A stretch of 64,000 nucleotides of DNA from Hymenolepis diminuta (GCA_900708905.1 CAADRB010000029.1:1397781-1461780), one strand, 5' to 3'; counted from the stretch's first letter, positions 41,501-53,494 are shown. The notes: a model not told the origin generated them from the sequence alone. Translations and numbers: made by a program.

Positions 41501-44500
41501 GTATCTCAGTGGGAGATCATCTTGCACGTTCTTGTTTTTTTTTCATTCAAGTTGTTTACGTGACAAAAAGTGTGAAATAATATCAATTAATATTTTCCAC
41601 TATATCGCAGTTTTAAATATATTCTTTCCCTTTGTGCATTTCTATAATAGAGATTTATGTAAAAATCAGCAAATTACGTTGCTAAGACCTTGAATTCATT
41701 GGTTCACGTCCCATGAAGGGTACTGTCATGCGTACTCGTTAGAATTGGTCAGGTGAAAGGTAACAGCATGGAGGGTACTGCTATTTGTCCTTATTATTGG
41801 TAAACGGTTGTATTTAAAGAGGGTGGGACTTACCTAAACATGCCTCTTGTTCCTTTATTTTTTAGTTAATCCATAGGTAGTCAGATGTGTTTTACTGTTT
41901 TCGTAACGCCTTGAGAACAATTTTCGCAGATTCTGAAAAAAGAATGTCTTGATTAGTTCACATTTTAGAATATTGGTCCGTTAAAACAGTTTGTTAATGC
42001 AAACAAGATACGTTTGACGACAGGGAAGCTAATCAAGCTTGTATCTCAATGATGTTTTATCATATTACCAGACTGAGGGGTACTAAAAGTGCTATTATTT
42101 TCGAAATTATAATTGGTAATATCAGAGACCAGACCATAAATAGTAAATACGAATTTACTGATATAATTTAAGTAGCAATTTCTCTTTAAATTCCAGACAG
42201 CTCCGAAATCACTTCAACTCAAATGAGGTCAAACAGCGAAGCCGCAGCCGCAGTTGCGTACCATGAAATGGCTATGCCAGGACCCAGTCGGACCTCAGGC
42301 TTTGGTGGATCAACCCCCCCAGCTCCAAATCTACAGCCTTCGCCCTCGACAGGCACTCCACTTGCTCAAACTTCAATTGCAGTGGGTACATATACTCAAA
42401 GGTCAACAGGTGACCCTGAACAGCATCAAACATTCGCTGCTAAGTAAAATTAACTGCTCATAATTTATTTAATCAAAAATGAGTTTGGATTGATTTAATA
42501 AAAATCTATGCCTTTTAGGAAGGACAATTTTATGAACCGAGAAAAGGACGTGATGAATTCAATCGCTGATTTGAATCGATTTTTGAAAGAAGCAATGGTA
42601 TGATGAGATTTACATTCCGGTTAATTGGAATTTTGACTTTAGTTTTTAGTGAAGAGCTGCTCTGATCGAATAGTAGCAAGAGATGAGAGAATTCATGAAC
42701 TCATGACTGTAAATGCAGCACTTAAAAGGAAATTAAAAGAGTAAGTGTTTCTTATTCATTTTTTGTCATAGGGTAATGCACTCTTCTATGGTAAAAGTAC
42801 ATAAAGCACTCAAAATTTAAGGTTGAAGAGTTAAATTTAATATATCTGTATAAATTTGAATATTTATTCTTAAAATTGGTTATTCGCATTTTTTGCTTCA
42901 TTATCAGTGAATTATAATCTCTTTATTCTCGAAGTTTATTAATCAATGTCCGCTATATTTAGTCGATGATGAAGTTTAACCATTGAAAATAAATTGTTGA
43001 TGAATGTTGATTTATAACTTCTTTTGGACTATTTTAGAAGCAGTCACTAGAGCTGACAATTAACAACATCAATCGACAGTTATAGAAGTAGAAATTAGAA
43101 ATGACATAAGTAAAACTTTTTGAAACGCTTAGTAACCTATCCTTCAGCTCCCTCCCAGCTTTGGGGTGTATAGGGCGACACGAATTTTGACATTGAATTG
43201 GTCAGAGTGTAATTGACCCGTTCAAGCCATGATTGTCACTCTTCGGGAGTTTACAAGAATTAGATGGGAGAAACGGAGGCTTACATACAACAGTAGAATA
43301 AAATATTGTGTGGTAATCCCAAAAATGTATTGAAACGGAGAAAGCAGGACAATTAATCAATCATGAATAATTATTAATTAAAGAAAATAGGATATGGAAA
43401 GATTCAAAAAGGCCGTTAATTTGTAGTAAATGGGAAGTATACTGATTTGAAGGGTAGCAGAGTAGATAACTGTTCGATTGCTTTTTCTCCGAATTGATAG
43501 TTGCATTTACCTTGATACCTTTCTTAGGTTTCCCGCTCTTTGTGGCATTACCTTACAACATATTCGTGTAAGGTAATCTAGAGATTTGCCAGCTGTCTGC
43601 ACTGTTTTCTGAGAGCTTGTTTTGGATCGTCTTTGAAGATTTAACTGTCTGCCCTTTGTGTTGAACCAGTTTGAGATTGTAGAGAATCAGAATTGGTTGG
43701 TCGGCCAAGTGTAGCGAAGTAGCATGGTATTGGAGTTGCCTGGCGGATTTTGTCTTCTTTGCTAATGTGTTTCCGGTAGAGACAGTTTTGAAGGAGCTGT
43801 CACTTCAGGGTTCTGTGGATTCATCTTTCACTGGGCTAGTGTCTTGTGGGTGGCAATTATTTGCTCACGTCGGTACTATTTCTCCTCTCCTCGATAAGAG
43901 TTGGAATCACCAGCGGTGAACAGAAATGATCTGGAATATTCTCAGTTATAAGTATGGAAGCGATGTATATCAGATTTCGTTTTGGGGGTAATTATTGTGG
44001 ACGATGAATCATCGCTGTCCGTTTGAGGAGGATCCGACTCTAAATTATCTCTCTCTTGTGGCTGCAATCTTTCACTACCTCCATTCATTAACTCGTTGCC
44101 GAGCCATTTGCTAAATTCTAATTTTGGCTCCTTGATAAGCTCCAAAATAGCAAATTTGAGGTCATCATAGGGATTTGAAGAAGTCATTCGGATGACATCT
44201 TCGAACTGAACAGTGATGGACGGCGGGATAAATTCGATAAGAACATGGAGCAAGTTAATTTGGCTCCTTAAGTTATTATTTTTTAAGTGAAATTCCAATA
44301 ACAAAAATAGATTTGGGCCATATTCTGATGAAAATAGATGTGGCTTGCAGAACTGATTTGACTGACCTGAAGAAACGGAATATAGGTTTCCTCAGATATC
44401 ATTTTTCTTATCAGAATGATCGTGTCCTTTTCAGAGTCACCAATTAGTAGAAGTAGCTGCTAGAACTGACAGTTAACAAAAGCAATCAACAGTTCTAAAA

Positions 44501-45828
44501 GTTGAATACAAGACTATAATCATGCTTTCGAAGTAAAGAGTTTGAAATTCGTCAACCCTAATTGGTCTCCTAGTAGTGTCTATTAGTCTTAGGTAATATA
44601 ACAAAATAGACGGTTGAGACAAATACGTTAACTTATAAGAGTCATGAAAGAAAGATAGAGAGGCCAATAGGAATGAAATAGTCGATACGTTTAGGTGGTT
44701 ACCGTGGTGAAAAGGAAATGGAAAGTGCCTGCATTCAAATATATATATACATATATAGGAGTAGCAAGAACGGATAGATGAATATATGAAATAAGACATT
44801 CATGTCAAAAACTGCAACTTATTCGGGGACACTCAGTAGTCATCGAAAGAGTTTAACACTCCAAATATAAATAACCTCGGAGTGGCCTTGTTTGATGGCC
44901 TTATGATACAGCTTGAGATCAAGTCAGGAAATTAGGCGCTCCAATTTCTGCCTGAAGGTCGTAGTAACACTACCTTGGGATAATAGCAAATCACTAATCT
45001 GTCCTGTAAATAAACGTTCTTAGCATGCGGAAATGCGGATGTGTAGCTTTATCTGAGAGGATACAACGGGGAGAAAGCGTACTGAGTTTTGATCCATGGG
45101 ATTCTAGACTTCTCCTCAGCATGAAAGAATATATGCTAAAGCTTTTTCAAAAATCTTCTGGAGAGAGTTACATCAATTCTGACGTCGGTGTTGGGGGTAA
45201 AATTCTGATATGTGGCGACTTAATGAATTATTTTCCAAAAATACAGTCATCCTGTCTGTCGAGTATTGTTTTCTGCCAATACTTGCATAAAGTTTGCAGC
45301 TTTTCACTTCACCGTTTTTGCTCCAATTTTCTTGAGGAGAAACTTTACGCTGTTTGCAGACAGGAATTAACATTGTCTGCTGTTTGACAATGGCAGATTG
45401 TCCAAGGAAACAACCTTCGTGGCGTTCTGATAGGGTTGTTTTAGTCAAGAATTTGCGTAATACTGCTATCTGATAGTCTAAAGGAAACTTTAAGGTGAAA
45501 GAACTCGGAAGACTTTTCGTTACAGCCTAGAGATAAAGTTACCTTTGTTGAAGCTTGGTCGCAAAATTTCCGCCTGGAATCTATAATAATTCTACAGCAA
45601 TGTTTTCAAACTCACTGCGTTAGCGAACCTTGAATATCATTAACCATTTCTTCATATATGTTATCCGAAGTAATTAGAATAATCATCACTTAAGTATTTT
45701 ATCAAAAATTAAGTAAAGCTATGCACTTTCCTTGTTGTATTATTCATTTATTTTTTCCACTTTATTTTAGATTCAATGAAATGTATCCGCAATTGTCAAG
45801 AGATAGGGATCCGGAACCTATGGTATGA
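11413..45828 (+). CDS. Cyclic-nucleotide-gated ion channel subunit (CNGL-like), multi-exon
   Basis: This gene encodes a plasma-membrane cation channel subunit opened by cGMP or cAMP binding. Exons: 11413-11575 (candidate), 11664 or 11681-13239, 18344-18402, 19315-19376, 21502-21590, 28179-28281, 28748-28902, 33982-34068, 34157-34253, 35857-35919, 40652-40695 (weak), 42201-42443, 42519-42597, 42643-42740, 45771-45828. Most have good GT-AG sites, and all phases agree. From the ATG at 11681 the sum is 931 codons plus TGA. Residue positions from that ATG are: S1 about 312-334, pore TTIGD 507-511, S6 in exon 18344-19376, C-linker in exon 21502 (RWYDYAWE), cNBD about 600-740, and coiled coil near the C-terminus. 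The cNBD wording ([20 protein letters not shown]) resembles invertebrate CNGL more than classical alpha or beta subunits; this subtype is inferred from memory of the family. The true start may be upstream. A TGA in frame at 45826 ends the protein. Confidence 0.9.
11681..13239 (+). CDS. CNG channel large exon: cytosolic N-terminus, S1-S5 and pore
   Basis: 519 codons plus two bases. Residues 1-305 are polar and low in complexity, with no domain; they include PWRKLRNAI near 88. S1 is about 312-334, S2 about 347-367 ([11 protein letters not shown]), S3 follows [17 protein letters not shown], and S4 is [14 protein letters not shown] near 416-430 with few basic residues, as in CNG channels. S5 is about 445-469. 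The pore helix [12 protein letters not shown] ends at 511. The exon stops two bases into a Gln codon at a CA|GTAAGT donor. The uninterrupted 1.5-kb exon and ordered membrane segments make the call firm. Confidence 0.93.
13855..13875. repeat. AT dinucleotide microsatellite
   Basis: About ten AT units in the first large CNG intron. Similar short runs occur at 32009-32026, 36140-36177, 44739-44757 and 59274-59302. Confidence 0.85.
17897..17932 (+). CDS. Candidate 36-nt alternative microexon of the CNG channel
   Basis: Inside the 5.1-kb first large intron, a TTTTTTCAG acceptor is followed by a GC-rich 36-nt segment and a GTAAAC donor. Insertion keeps the frame and adds the residues [12 protein letters not shown] between the pore exon and the S6 exon. 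Direct splicing from 13239 to 18344 also keeps the frame and matches the family spacing ([18 protein letters not shown]). The segment would therefore be an optional cassette, or it could be a chance splice-site pair. There is no homology support. Confidence 0.25.
18344..19376 (+). CDS. CNG channel S6 exons (18344-18402 and 19315-19376)
   Basis: The first exon (59 nt) gives [20 protein letters not shown] and the second (62 nt) gives [20 protein letters not shown]. Together they form the S6 pore-lining helix and the start of the C-linker, with the ATIVG...RNAAR pattern typical of CNG channels. Acceptors are TTTTCCAG and TTTTTAG; donors are GTAAGT and GTGAGT. The 912-nt intron between them is AT-rich and holds nothing else recognisable. 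Confidence 0.9.
20215..20420. repeat. Dispersed repeat family 2, copy 2
   Basis: This is the partner of the segment at 4725-4930, with the same series of blocks (GACCGACT, CAGTCAATAAGCACT, ACAAGCATTTACTGC, ATCCGGAGGA, CTAACCAAAA). It lies in the CNG intron between exons 19315 and 21502. It is presumably a mobile or formerly mobile element of unknown class. Confidence 0.5.
21502..21590 (+). CDS. CNG channel C-linker exon
   Basis: 29 codons plus two bases, starting in phase 0 after a TTTATGCAAAG acceptor and ending at a GTAAAT donor. It reads [20 protein letters not shown] and then LRWYDYAWE, the C-linker helices that couple the cNBD to the gate. The last two bases (AG) combine with the G at 28179 to give Arg and continue RRLFGENEL. 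This exon is easily missed because an unrelated - strand frame covers it. Confidence 0.9.
22738..22850 (+). repeat. tRNA-derived SINE, copy A
   Basis: It begins TGGCGCAGTGGT, a good match to the tRNA A box (TRGCNNAGYNGG). About 35 bp on, GAGTTCAGTGTCC fits a worn B box (GGTTCGANTCC). A shared TGTGAGTGACCAACCG block follows. It is related to copies at 52105 (+), 34775 (-) and 8140 (+). It lies in a CNG intron. Confidence 0.6.
23000..28178. other. Long CNG intron sequence, no gene recognised
   Basis: This is AT-rich intron between exons 21502-21590 and 28179-28281. Two overlapping frames on opposite strands near 23530-23890 have no known domain and biased composition. A run of ten C lies at 27679-27688. 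I see no further coding exon, and the flanking phases already join correctly. Confidence 0.55.
28179..28902 (+). CDS. CNG channel exons: end of C-linker and first half of the cNBD
   Basis: Exon 28179-28281 gives [20 protein letters not shown] and ends at [21 protein letters not shown] is a conserved C-linker helix. Exon 28748-28902 starts with [15 protein letters not shown] and gives the first beta-roll strands, [20 protein letters not shown], then ADGVLEVI. Splice phases are 0 between the two exons and 2 at the end (GG|GTAAGT). The acceptor at 28747 is short of pyrimidines (GTGTCAAG) but the protein match fixes it. Confidence 0.9.
28903..33981. other. CNG intron, no gene recognised
   Basis: A 5.1-kb AT-rich intron. 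An AT dinucleotide run lies at 32009-32026. A 19-bp stretch near 31253 (ATGCTGTCGGTTAGAT core) repeats the one at 3622. No exon is needed here, because the flanking phases join in frame. Confidence 0.55.
33982..35919 (+). CDS. CNG channel exons: ligand pocket of the cNBD and its C helix
   Basis: Exon 33982-34068 gives [20 protein letters not shown] and LCINGGGNK; exon 34157-34253 gives [20 protein letters not shown] and ends PDAH; exon 35857-35919 gives [20 protein letters not shown] plus E. The phosphate-binding cassette is intact: FGE has the ribose-contacting Glu (about residue 693), and RT (about 706-707) has the phosphate-binding Arg plus a Thr that in related channels favours cGMP. Donors are GTAAGT, GTACGT and GTATGC. 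The first acceptor (AAATTTAG) is weak, but only this site preserves the conserved sequence. Confidence 0.9.
34745..34756. repeat. Poly-C run of 12
   Basis: A homopolymer of twelve C bases followed by a CT-rich tail lies in the CNG intron between 34254 and 35856. It immediately precedes the reverse-strand SINE copy. It resembles another C run at 27679-27688. Confidence 0.8.
34775..34870 (-). repeat. tRNA-derived SINE, copy C (reverse strand)
   Basis: Read on the - strand it gives GTAAAGTCAGAGGTCATGG, a GTTCGACACCC B box, and ACTCAGTTACCAACCGTGC. These line up with the same blocks of copy A at 22738. The A-box end is truncated or diverged. Confidence 0.5.
35920..37560. other. CNG intron, no gene recognised
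   Basis: AT-rich intron with an interrupted AT/TATACA run at 36140-36177. Overlapping frames on both strands at 36922-37170 have no known domain. Confidence 0.5.
37570..37880 (-). repeat. Candidate 3' LTR of the antisense gypsy relic
   Basis: This lies just past the integrase C-terminal end. On the - strand it is GC-richer than the surroundings and holds an AATAAA (at 37631-37636 as TTTATT on the + strand), followed by CTCTCTCCACGCAACACC, a plausible R/U5 border. No second LTR copy is present for comparison, so the ends are guesses. Confidence 0.35.
38050..38955 (-). pseudogene. gypsy integrase remnant (CsRn1-like)
   Basis: This holds [51 protein letters not shown] and then, in another frame, [20 protein letters not shown]. 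The catalytic D ([10 protein letters not shown]) and D (TTDRESQF) are visible. The third residue region (YHPQANGLVERFH in relatives) is broken at about 38560. The C-terminal DGPFKV-like piece near 38100-38200 is interrupted by a stop. Confidence 0.82.
38980..39511 (-). pseudogene. gypsy connection and RNase H remnant
   Basis: The stretch [20 protein letters not shown] is the connection motif after reverse transcriptase. [20 protein letters not shown] is the RNase H start, with the catalytic Asp in [24 protein letters not shown] and [12 protein letters not shown] complete the domain. The frame is open from here into the integrase core, the longest intact part of the relic (317 codons from 39511). 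Confidence 0.85.
39610..39990 (-). pseudogene. gypsy reverse transcriptase remnant, YIVD active site
   Basis: An open piece of 117 codons carries [20 protein letters not shown] and [20 protein letters not shown], then [13 protein letters not shown]. The catalytic box is YIVD instead of YIDD, so the first Asp of the metal pair is a Val. The N-terminal GDYRALN lies in a different frame because of an indel near 39920-39960. Confidence 0.85.
40652..40695 (+). CDS. Candidate 44-nt CNG exon bridging the phase gap
   Basis: The exon ending at 35919 is in phase 0, but the exon at 42197/42201 needs a preceding partial codon. This segment (acceptor AATAAAGCAG, donor GTAAGT) has 14 codons plus TG and joins an acceptor at 42200 (GACAG) to give one open frame. 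It encodes [14 protein letters not shown]. With it, the total from the 11681 ATG is exactly 931 codons. The acceptor is poor and there is no homology, so other exons could fill the gap. Confidence 0.35.
42201..42740 (+). CDS. CNG channel C-terminal exons: low-complexity tail and coiled coil
   Basis: Exon 42201-42443 (or from 42197) encodes a Ser/Thr/Pro/Ala/Gln-rich cytosolic tail ([20 protein letters not shown]). Exon 42519-42597 ([20 protein letters not shown]) and exon 42643-42740 ([20 protein letters not shown]) form a heptad-patterned helix. In related CNG channels a C-terminal zipper sets subunit stoichiometry; that role here is inferred. Frames join as AA|G and in phase 0. The 45-nt intron 42598-42642 uses the inner TTTGACTTTAG acceptor, because the stronger-looking TTTTTAG at 42649 would put TGA in frame. 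Confidence 0.7.
43036..44502 (-). mobile_element. Short gypsy gag-bearing relic between imperfect direct repeats
   Basis: A 54-bp block at 43036-43089 recurs at 44449-44502 in the same orientation with about 80% identity (core CTGACARTTAACAA). Between them on the - strand lies a gag-like piece (43942-44304). The layout suggests a badly eroded LTR element with internal deletion, inside the last CNG intron. No terminal duplication or primer site was defined. Confidence 0.4.
43942..44304 (-). pseudogene. gag-like fragment of a CsRn1-type element
   Basis: An open frame of up to 120 codons contains [20 protein letters not shown] followed by [14 protein letters not shown]. This resembles the gag segment of CsRn1-like elements, in which a V-x-D-I/V-I stretch precedes NPYDxLKxxIL. 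The C-terminal part is acidic and Ser/Thr-rich ([17 protein letters not shown]). No zinc knuckle or pol follows. The match is by pattern only. Confidence 0.4.
44503..45770. other. Last CNG intron, remainder
   Basis: This contains a short AT-type microsatellite at 44739-44757 and a 120-codon open frame at 45025-45387 (+) with no recognised domain. The frame is rich in Ser, Leu and Cys and does not splice to the channel frame. It is probably chance or transposon-derived. Confidence 0.4.
45771..45828 (+). CDS. CNG channel terminal exon and stop
   Basis: After a TTTATTTTAG acceptor, the exon reads [18 protein letters not shown] and stops at TGA (45826-45828). It completes a Glu codon begun by GA at 42739-42740. 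The sequence ATGGTATGA could also be read as a donor, but no downstream exon was seen, and a polyadenylation signal follows within 20 bp. Confidence 0.6.
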
Positions 45829-45842
45829 TCAAAAGCAAATGT

Positions 45843-45848
45843 AATAAA
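45843..45848 (+). terminator. Polyadenylation signal AATAAA of the CNG gene
   Basis: A canonical AATAAA begins 15 bases after the proposed stop codon, which gives a very short 3' UTR. Confidence 0.45.
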
Positions 45849-47380
45849 TGAATGAAACCCAAAGACACGTAGCATTCGTTAAAAAAGAGAAGACTAAAAA
45901 ACAATAGATGCATATGCTTTGCTTGGTAGCCACTGTGATACCACCTTCATTTGTCCCTAAACAAAAATCGGCTTTACACAGCTACACCGAACTGCCTTTT
46001 CCAATTAACCACTTCCCCTCCCAGTCACTTCCTTGTATTCATACTACTCCGGATACGCAGAACGACAATTAATTAACTTTTCTCCTTGGGCTTTCTTCTG
46101 ATTTCTACTAACGGTGATGAAAATTAGCACTGGAAGCTAATGAATGATTATGTACCAAAGAATGATATCCAATCTATTCTGTATATCTGTATATAGATTC
46201 GAGTTCATAAGCGATAAATCTTGGATGGGTCTGATTAAAATAAATGTCATATAACGCGATTATCTATGCAAATTACGAAAATCTGATTAAAAAAGCTATT
46301 CATGATAGGAAATTTCACAATCCCAGCTGTTTGAAGGGAATGTGCCAAGCAATCTTCCAAATTGCTAACCTTCCAAAGCCACATATCCAAATATAAGCCG
46401 TTGAGTGTACTGAAGGTTTGAATAATCAAAATTGCTTTCGAATAAAATCGAATAGTGGGAACAAAACTGACCTATTTAAAAAAGATGTGTTCGTGTGAAT
46501 AAAAGTAAGGCGAAATATTACTCTGGATGCACCGGAAGTGCAATATCGACCATGCGATCACTTCTACGTCGTAACTGTAGGAGGTCACAATATGATAGAA
46601 TCAACCGCCATACGACCAATCATATTTTAATAAGTCTATTTATGAAGACTGATGTTTGGTTCAATCTCCGACCAAGCACTGTCGTGCTTATTTACATCTC
46701 TCTCTCGCATCTGATCAAGTGTTGCATGATTCACATAATCGGGCTTGACCACACATTATAACACTTCTGGCCATACGTTATAACAACAAGCTAAAACTAA
46801 AATTATTCTCCCAAAATTTATTTGGCAAATAGAATTTAAAAGGACTAAATGAACTGCAACTTATAGCTCAAATTCAAACCTTTTTCCCAACATGGATGTA
46901 TGTTTCAGAATTTGAGATGTGATAAGATAGAATATGCTGTTATCGAAGCTCCTTCGTTTCTTTATTACTCTATCACTTAAATTGTCCTCTAACAAAAATC
47001 ATGGTCTTATAGATGTTTGAGTTCCATAATGTTACTTCTGCATTAATCCACGAGTTCATTGCAAACAGATCCATAGCCGGTAAAATAGTAAAAACGCTAT
47101 AGCCACACTCAAAATTATTGAATGTCATCTACTATTAATTTGTACCAATATCATCTGTAAGTTCTGAAACGATTTTCAGTATAATTCTCAAGGTCTGAGA
47201 AAAAATACTCCAAATAGATAAGGACTTAAATAGCTACTGTAGAACTTAATTAATTAAACTAGTATTGCGATTATTGTCATGTTTCAGTTATAGAAAATAT
47301 CGATATCCTGTGTGGCTGGGACAAAATAATCGTCTTGCCCATCTGCTAGGTAAAACTACTACATATTTTGATAATGTTAT
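45849..47380. other. Intergenic interval, no gene recognised
   Basis: Short frames on both strands (46247-46429 and 46495-46761) lack known motifs. The composition near 46540-46760 is slightly richer in GC, so it may be transposon debris. Confidence 0.45.
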
Positions 47381-47389
47381 GCGGACCGG

Positions 47390-48010
47390 AGCTACATTGA
47401 TCGAATAGATGCAATAAGTAAAGTAACTAATGTCATTGATCAGCACAGAGGTGGCATCTGTTTAGGTATCTATATACAAACACGCCCACACGCACCTGGG
47501 CACTGTGGTGGAGATCTTATCGCTAGTCAATCGTTTCTAATCGCCAGGTGTTGATAGACATCTACCAGCTATGGCATATGTTATATGTAATGACTCTGTA
47601 TATGTGCATATATAATTAATTCCATATTGTTCGAGATCCAGTTAGCTATCATGGTGAGGAACGTGCATTAGTTTATAATAGTGTATCACATTAATTCTTA
47701 GTTTTCATTCCTGCTATAGCCGGCAGATGTCTATCAGCACCTAGAGATTAGAAATGATTGACTAGCGATAAGATCTCCACTATAGTGTCCACAGGCGGTC
47801 CTGCTGAGTGTTTTCACGTTTGCATATAGATACCTAAACGGGTGTATATCATCACGCCAGGACTCCGACAACGAGACATGACTGGCGTTCAACGAAGAAA
47901 TGTCTACTTTTAATAAATTGGGGTGGCTTATCTGCCACCTCCGAACTGATCTGATGACATGAGCGACTTGACCTATTCCATCTATTCGATTGATGTGGCC
48001 CCGATACCCA
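47390..48010. repeat. Imperfect inverted duplication around a 150-bp spacer
   Basis: The block GGAGATCTTATCGCTAGTCA at about 47510-47530 recurs in inverted orientation at about 47758-47778. Similarity extends outward: GTTTAGGTATCTATAT (47460), ATCGAATAGATG (47398) and GAGGTGGCA (47447) all have inverted partners at 47831, 47983 and 47935. The right arm carries about 100 bp not found in the left. A further direct copy of the right-arm end (ATTGATGTGGCCCC) lies at 48911. These look like LTR-type or terminal sequences of one element family. Confidence 0.6.
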
Positions 48011-48019
48011 CAACGTTTA

Positions 48020-48935
48020 TTACATGGTGGCGCAGTAGCAGACGAATTCACCGATGTCATCCACATTTGGCCGGAGACACAGACGGCAGCTCATTTTCAC
48101 GACACAGCACAAGAATCCGACCTCATTTCACTTCGTACAGTGGAAATGTGATAGCAGACAGACGATTTCGACGCAGGCGACGGGGTTCTTCGATGATGTG
48201 ACTCTTCGTACAGTGATCACACCATATCTTGCGGTACCATGAGGCCTAATACTTCGTCTTGAAATGACAATTAACTAAATTTTCTTGGCAAGCGAAAGGG
48301 TCAAGTAGCATAATCGACTTGGAAGTTAAAGTTCTCCGACATTTGTCTAGTCACTCATGGTCCGTAACAGACAATCCGTCCAAAGTTCTGCTAGGTGTAA
48401 CTCGATGTCAAGAGTTTCGAACTGAGAGAACCCGGAAATCCTGATCATCTGTCGACCGAGGAGACTCACTCCCGATCCGACAATTATCAGACGAATATCA
48501 GAAGCAGTCACTTCCAAGAGGCCGATTCTGTTGAGAATGTCGTTATCATCGAGACTGGCTTATCGAAGACGTCGCTGCCAGAACTGCAGCGAAAATGGTC
48601 ATAAAGAGGGTTTCTGCCGAGAGTCCTCTACGAGCAGTTCAACTAAGCAGAACCCCAACAATAAGACATCATTCTTTAAAATAGTCTTGATGATATTAAT
48701 TTTTCGTTCTATACCTTACACCTCTCTAACTCTAAAACCGCCGGTGATCCTCGATGAAGAGCGACAACGCGAAAAAGCGATCAAGATGTTACTCTCAATG
48801 TACTACCGGAACTGAATGACATTTCTCTCGTCTCCTTGTCGATCTAGCGAAAAAGAGGGGCTGGTCATCAGATCTACGAACGGACGGACTTGACTTATCC
48901 CATCTACTCGATTGATGTGGCCCCAATAGACCTAA
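48020..48935 (+). mobile_element. Retrotransposon relic with gag-like remains and zinc-knuckle motif
   Basis: After the right repeat arm (ending near 48025, ACGTTTATTACA), a TGGTGGCGCAG stretch could be a primer-binding site. Frames at 48054-48242 carry FHFVQWKCDSRQTISTQATG, reminiscent of the WFxQVE...ITSQxTKF segment of CsRn1-like gag. A frame at 48531 carries CQNCSENGHKEGFC, a perfect C-x2-C-x4-H-x4-C knuckle. A 38-bp near copy of the arm end at 48895-48935 may mark the other LTR. The internal part is too short for pol. All of this is inference from weak matches. Confidence 0.42.
48531..48815 (+). pseudogene. Zinc-knuckle-containing gag fragment
   Basis: A 94-codon frame holds RRRRCQNCSENGHKEGFCRE near its start, with the spacing of retroelement nucleocapsid knuckles. 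It is followed by a Ser/Thr/Asn-rich stretch and an unrelated hydrophobic tail. It fits the gag-like remains upstream. A single 14-residue motif can occur by chance, so confidence is limited. Confidence 0.4.
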
Positions 48936-50182
48936 CGTTATTACGATCCCACTCTCAAGTCGCAAGAAGTTAAGATCGTAACAAAGGCATTATTTTTACA
49001 CGTTCATTTATTCAAGGTATAGTGGATCATTTAAATTGTTGGCCAAATATCTTACATTCTGCCAAAATAGGGTCATTATTTTACGTGGGTGAAATAGACT
49101 AAATAGTAAAAAAATATGTTCAACACAAAGAATATTGACATACTTCCATATTGGCGAAATTATATCTTGGTTATTATAATAAATATGACAAATTAGAAGA
49201 TCGGTTGCAGACTAACAAGATATATTTTTCAACTTTTAATGTGTTGCTGAATTAATTAGCATGCACTGACTTATCCTTTTTTAAAATAGATTTATAATAA
49301 GAATGTCACAGCAAAAGAACCCTAGGTCCCTACAAAATATGAATATTAGTGTAGCCTTTATCACTGTATATGAACGACCTATAAGGCCGATTTAAATTAT
49401 TTATAGTTTCTGTTATTGTAGTGTTATTAACGGGATATATTAGTAAAATTAACAGATAAATATCTAAAGCTCTCTTTTAATCAGAAGGGTATTATTAACC
49501 GGATCTGCGAAATATTAATAAAATTTATCATATCTGTATATGATTCTCCTACAAAAATGTTAGTATTTGTACAGTATGCTTGACGATTATCTATCTAAGA
49601 GTTATATTGCTGCAGTGATTAATATTGCTACTCTAGATTTCTTAGGATATCACATACAAAGAGTTACTCTAATTTTAATACAAATAGTAGCTAACTACTG
49701 CTAGTAAATTTTACCATGAAATGACTTACAAATTGTTGCTGTGGTACTTGAAATTTATTTAATATGAGACATATTTTAACCACTCTAATGAACATATATA
49801 CTGGTAATCAACATGTGTAGATAAATAAGGTGTTCTTAAAATTATAAGAATGTTTGCATTCTGTCCAATGTACAGTTTGGAAAGAACATTATTATCAGAT
49901 GTATTCCTCATATCATTGTTAAATACAATTTCTTGATCAACATGTACCAAAATCGGATTGTACTTATTCTAAAATTTAGCGTTTCACTGATTAAATATTT
50001 TAATTTATATGATAATATTATTAAACATTATGAAGCGATTTTATTGACCTTGATTATCTTATCATAGCCTTTTACCCCATTGCATATTTGATGAGCCAAT
50101 CTTAATTTACACTCCGCTCACTGGATCCCTGACTGAGCATTCTGTAAAAGTTGAGCGTGTCCTTAAGCAATTGTCGGTATCA
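48936..50182. other. Intergenic region upstream of MetAP2
   Basis: AT-rich, no gene recognised. It should contain the MetAP2 promoter and any 5' UTR, but no TATA box or initiator could be singled out from the AT background. Confidence 0.45.

Positions 50183-53494
<3,312 letters not shown>

Noticed and set aside
41690..41760. A GGTTCACGTCCC word like a SINE B box
   Set aside because: No matching A box or shared flanks with the four SINE copies were found.
42254..42463. A 69-codon + frame overlapping the CNG tail exon
   Set aside because: The alternative frame (SEITSTQ...FAAK) is the one that splices in phase to the coiled-coil exons.
47734..48066. A 110-codon - strand frame with several Cys and His
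   Set aside because: It covers the inverted repeat arm and matches no family; probably repeat DNA, not a gene.
50171..50182. A start of MetAP2 at a TTG codon upstream of the first ATG
   Set aside because: TTG is not a usual eukaryotic start, and ATG at 50183 gives a protein of family length.
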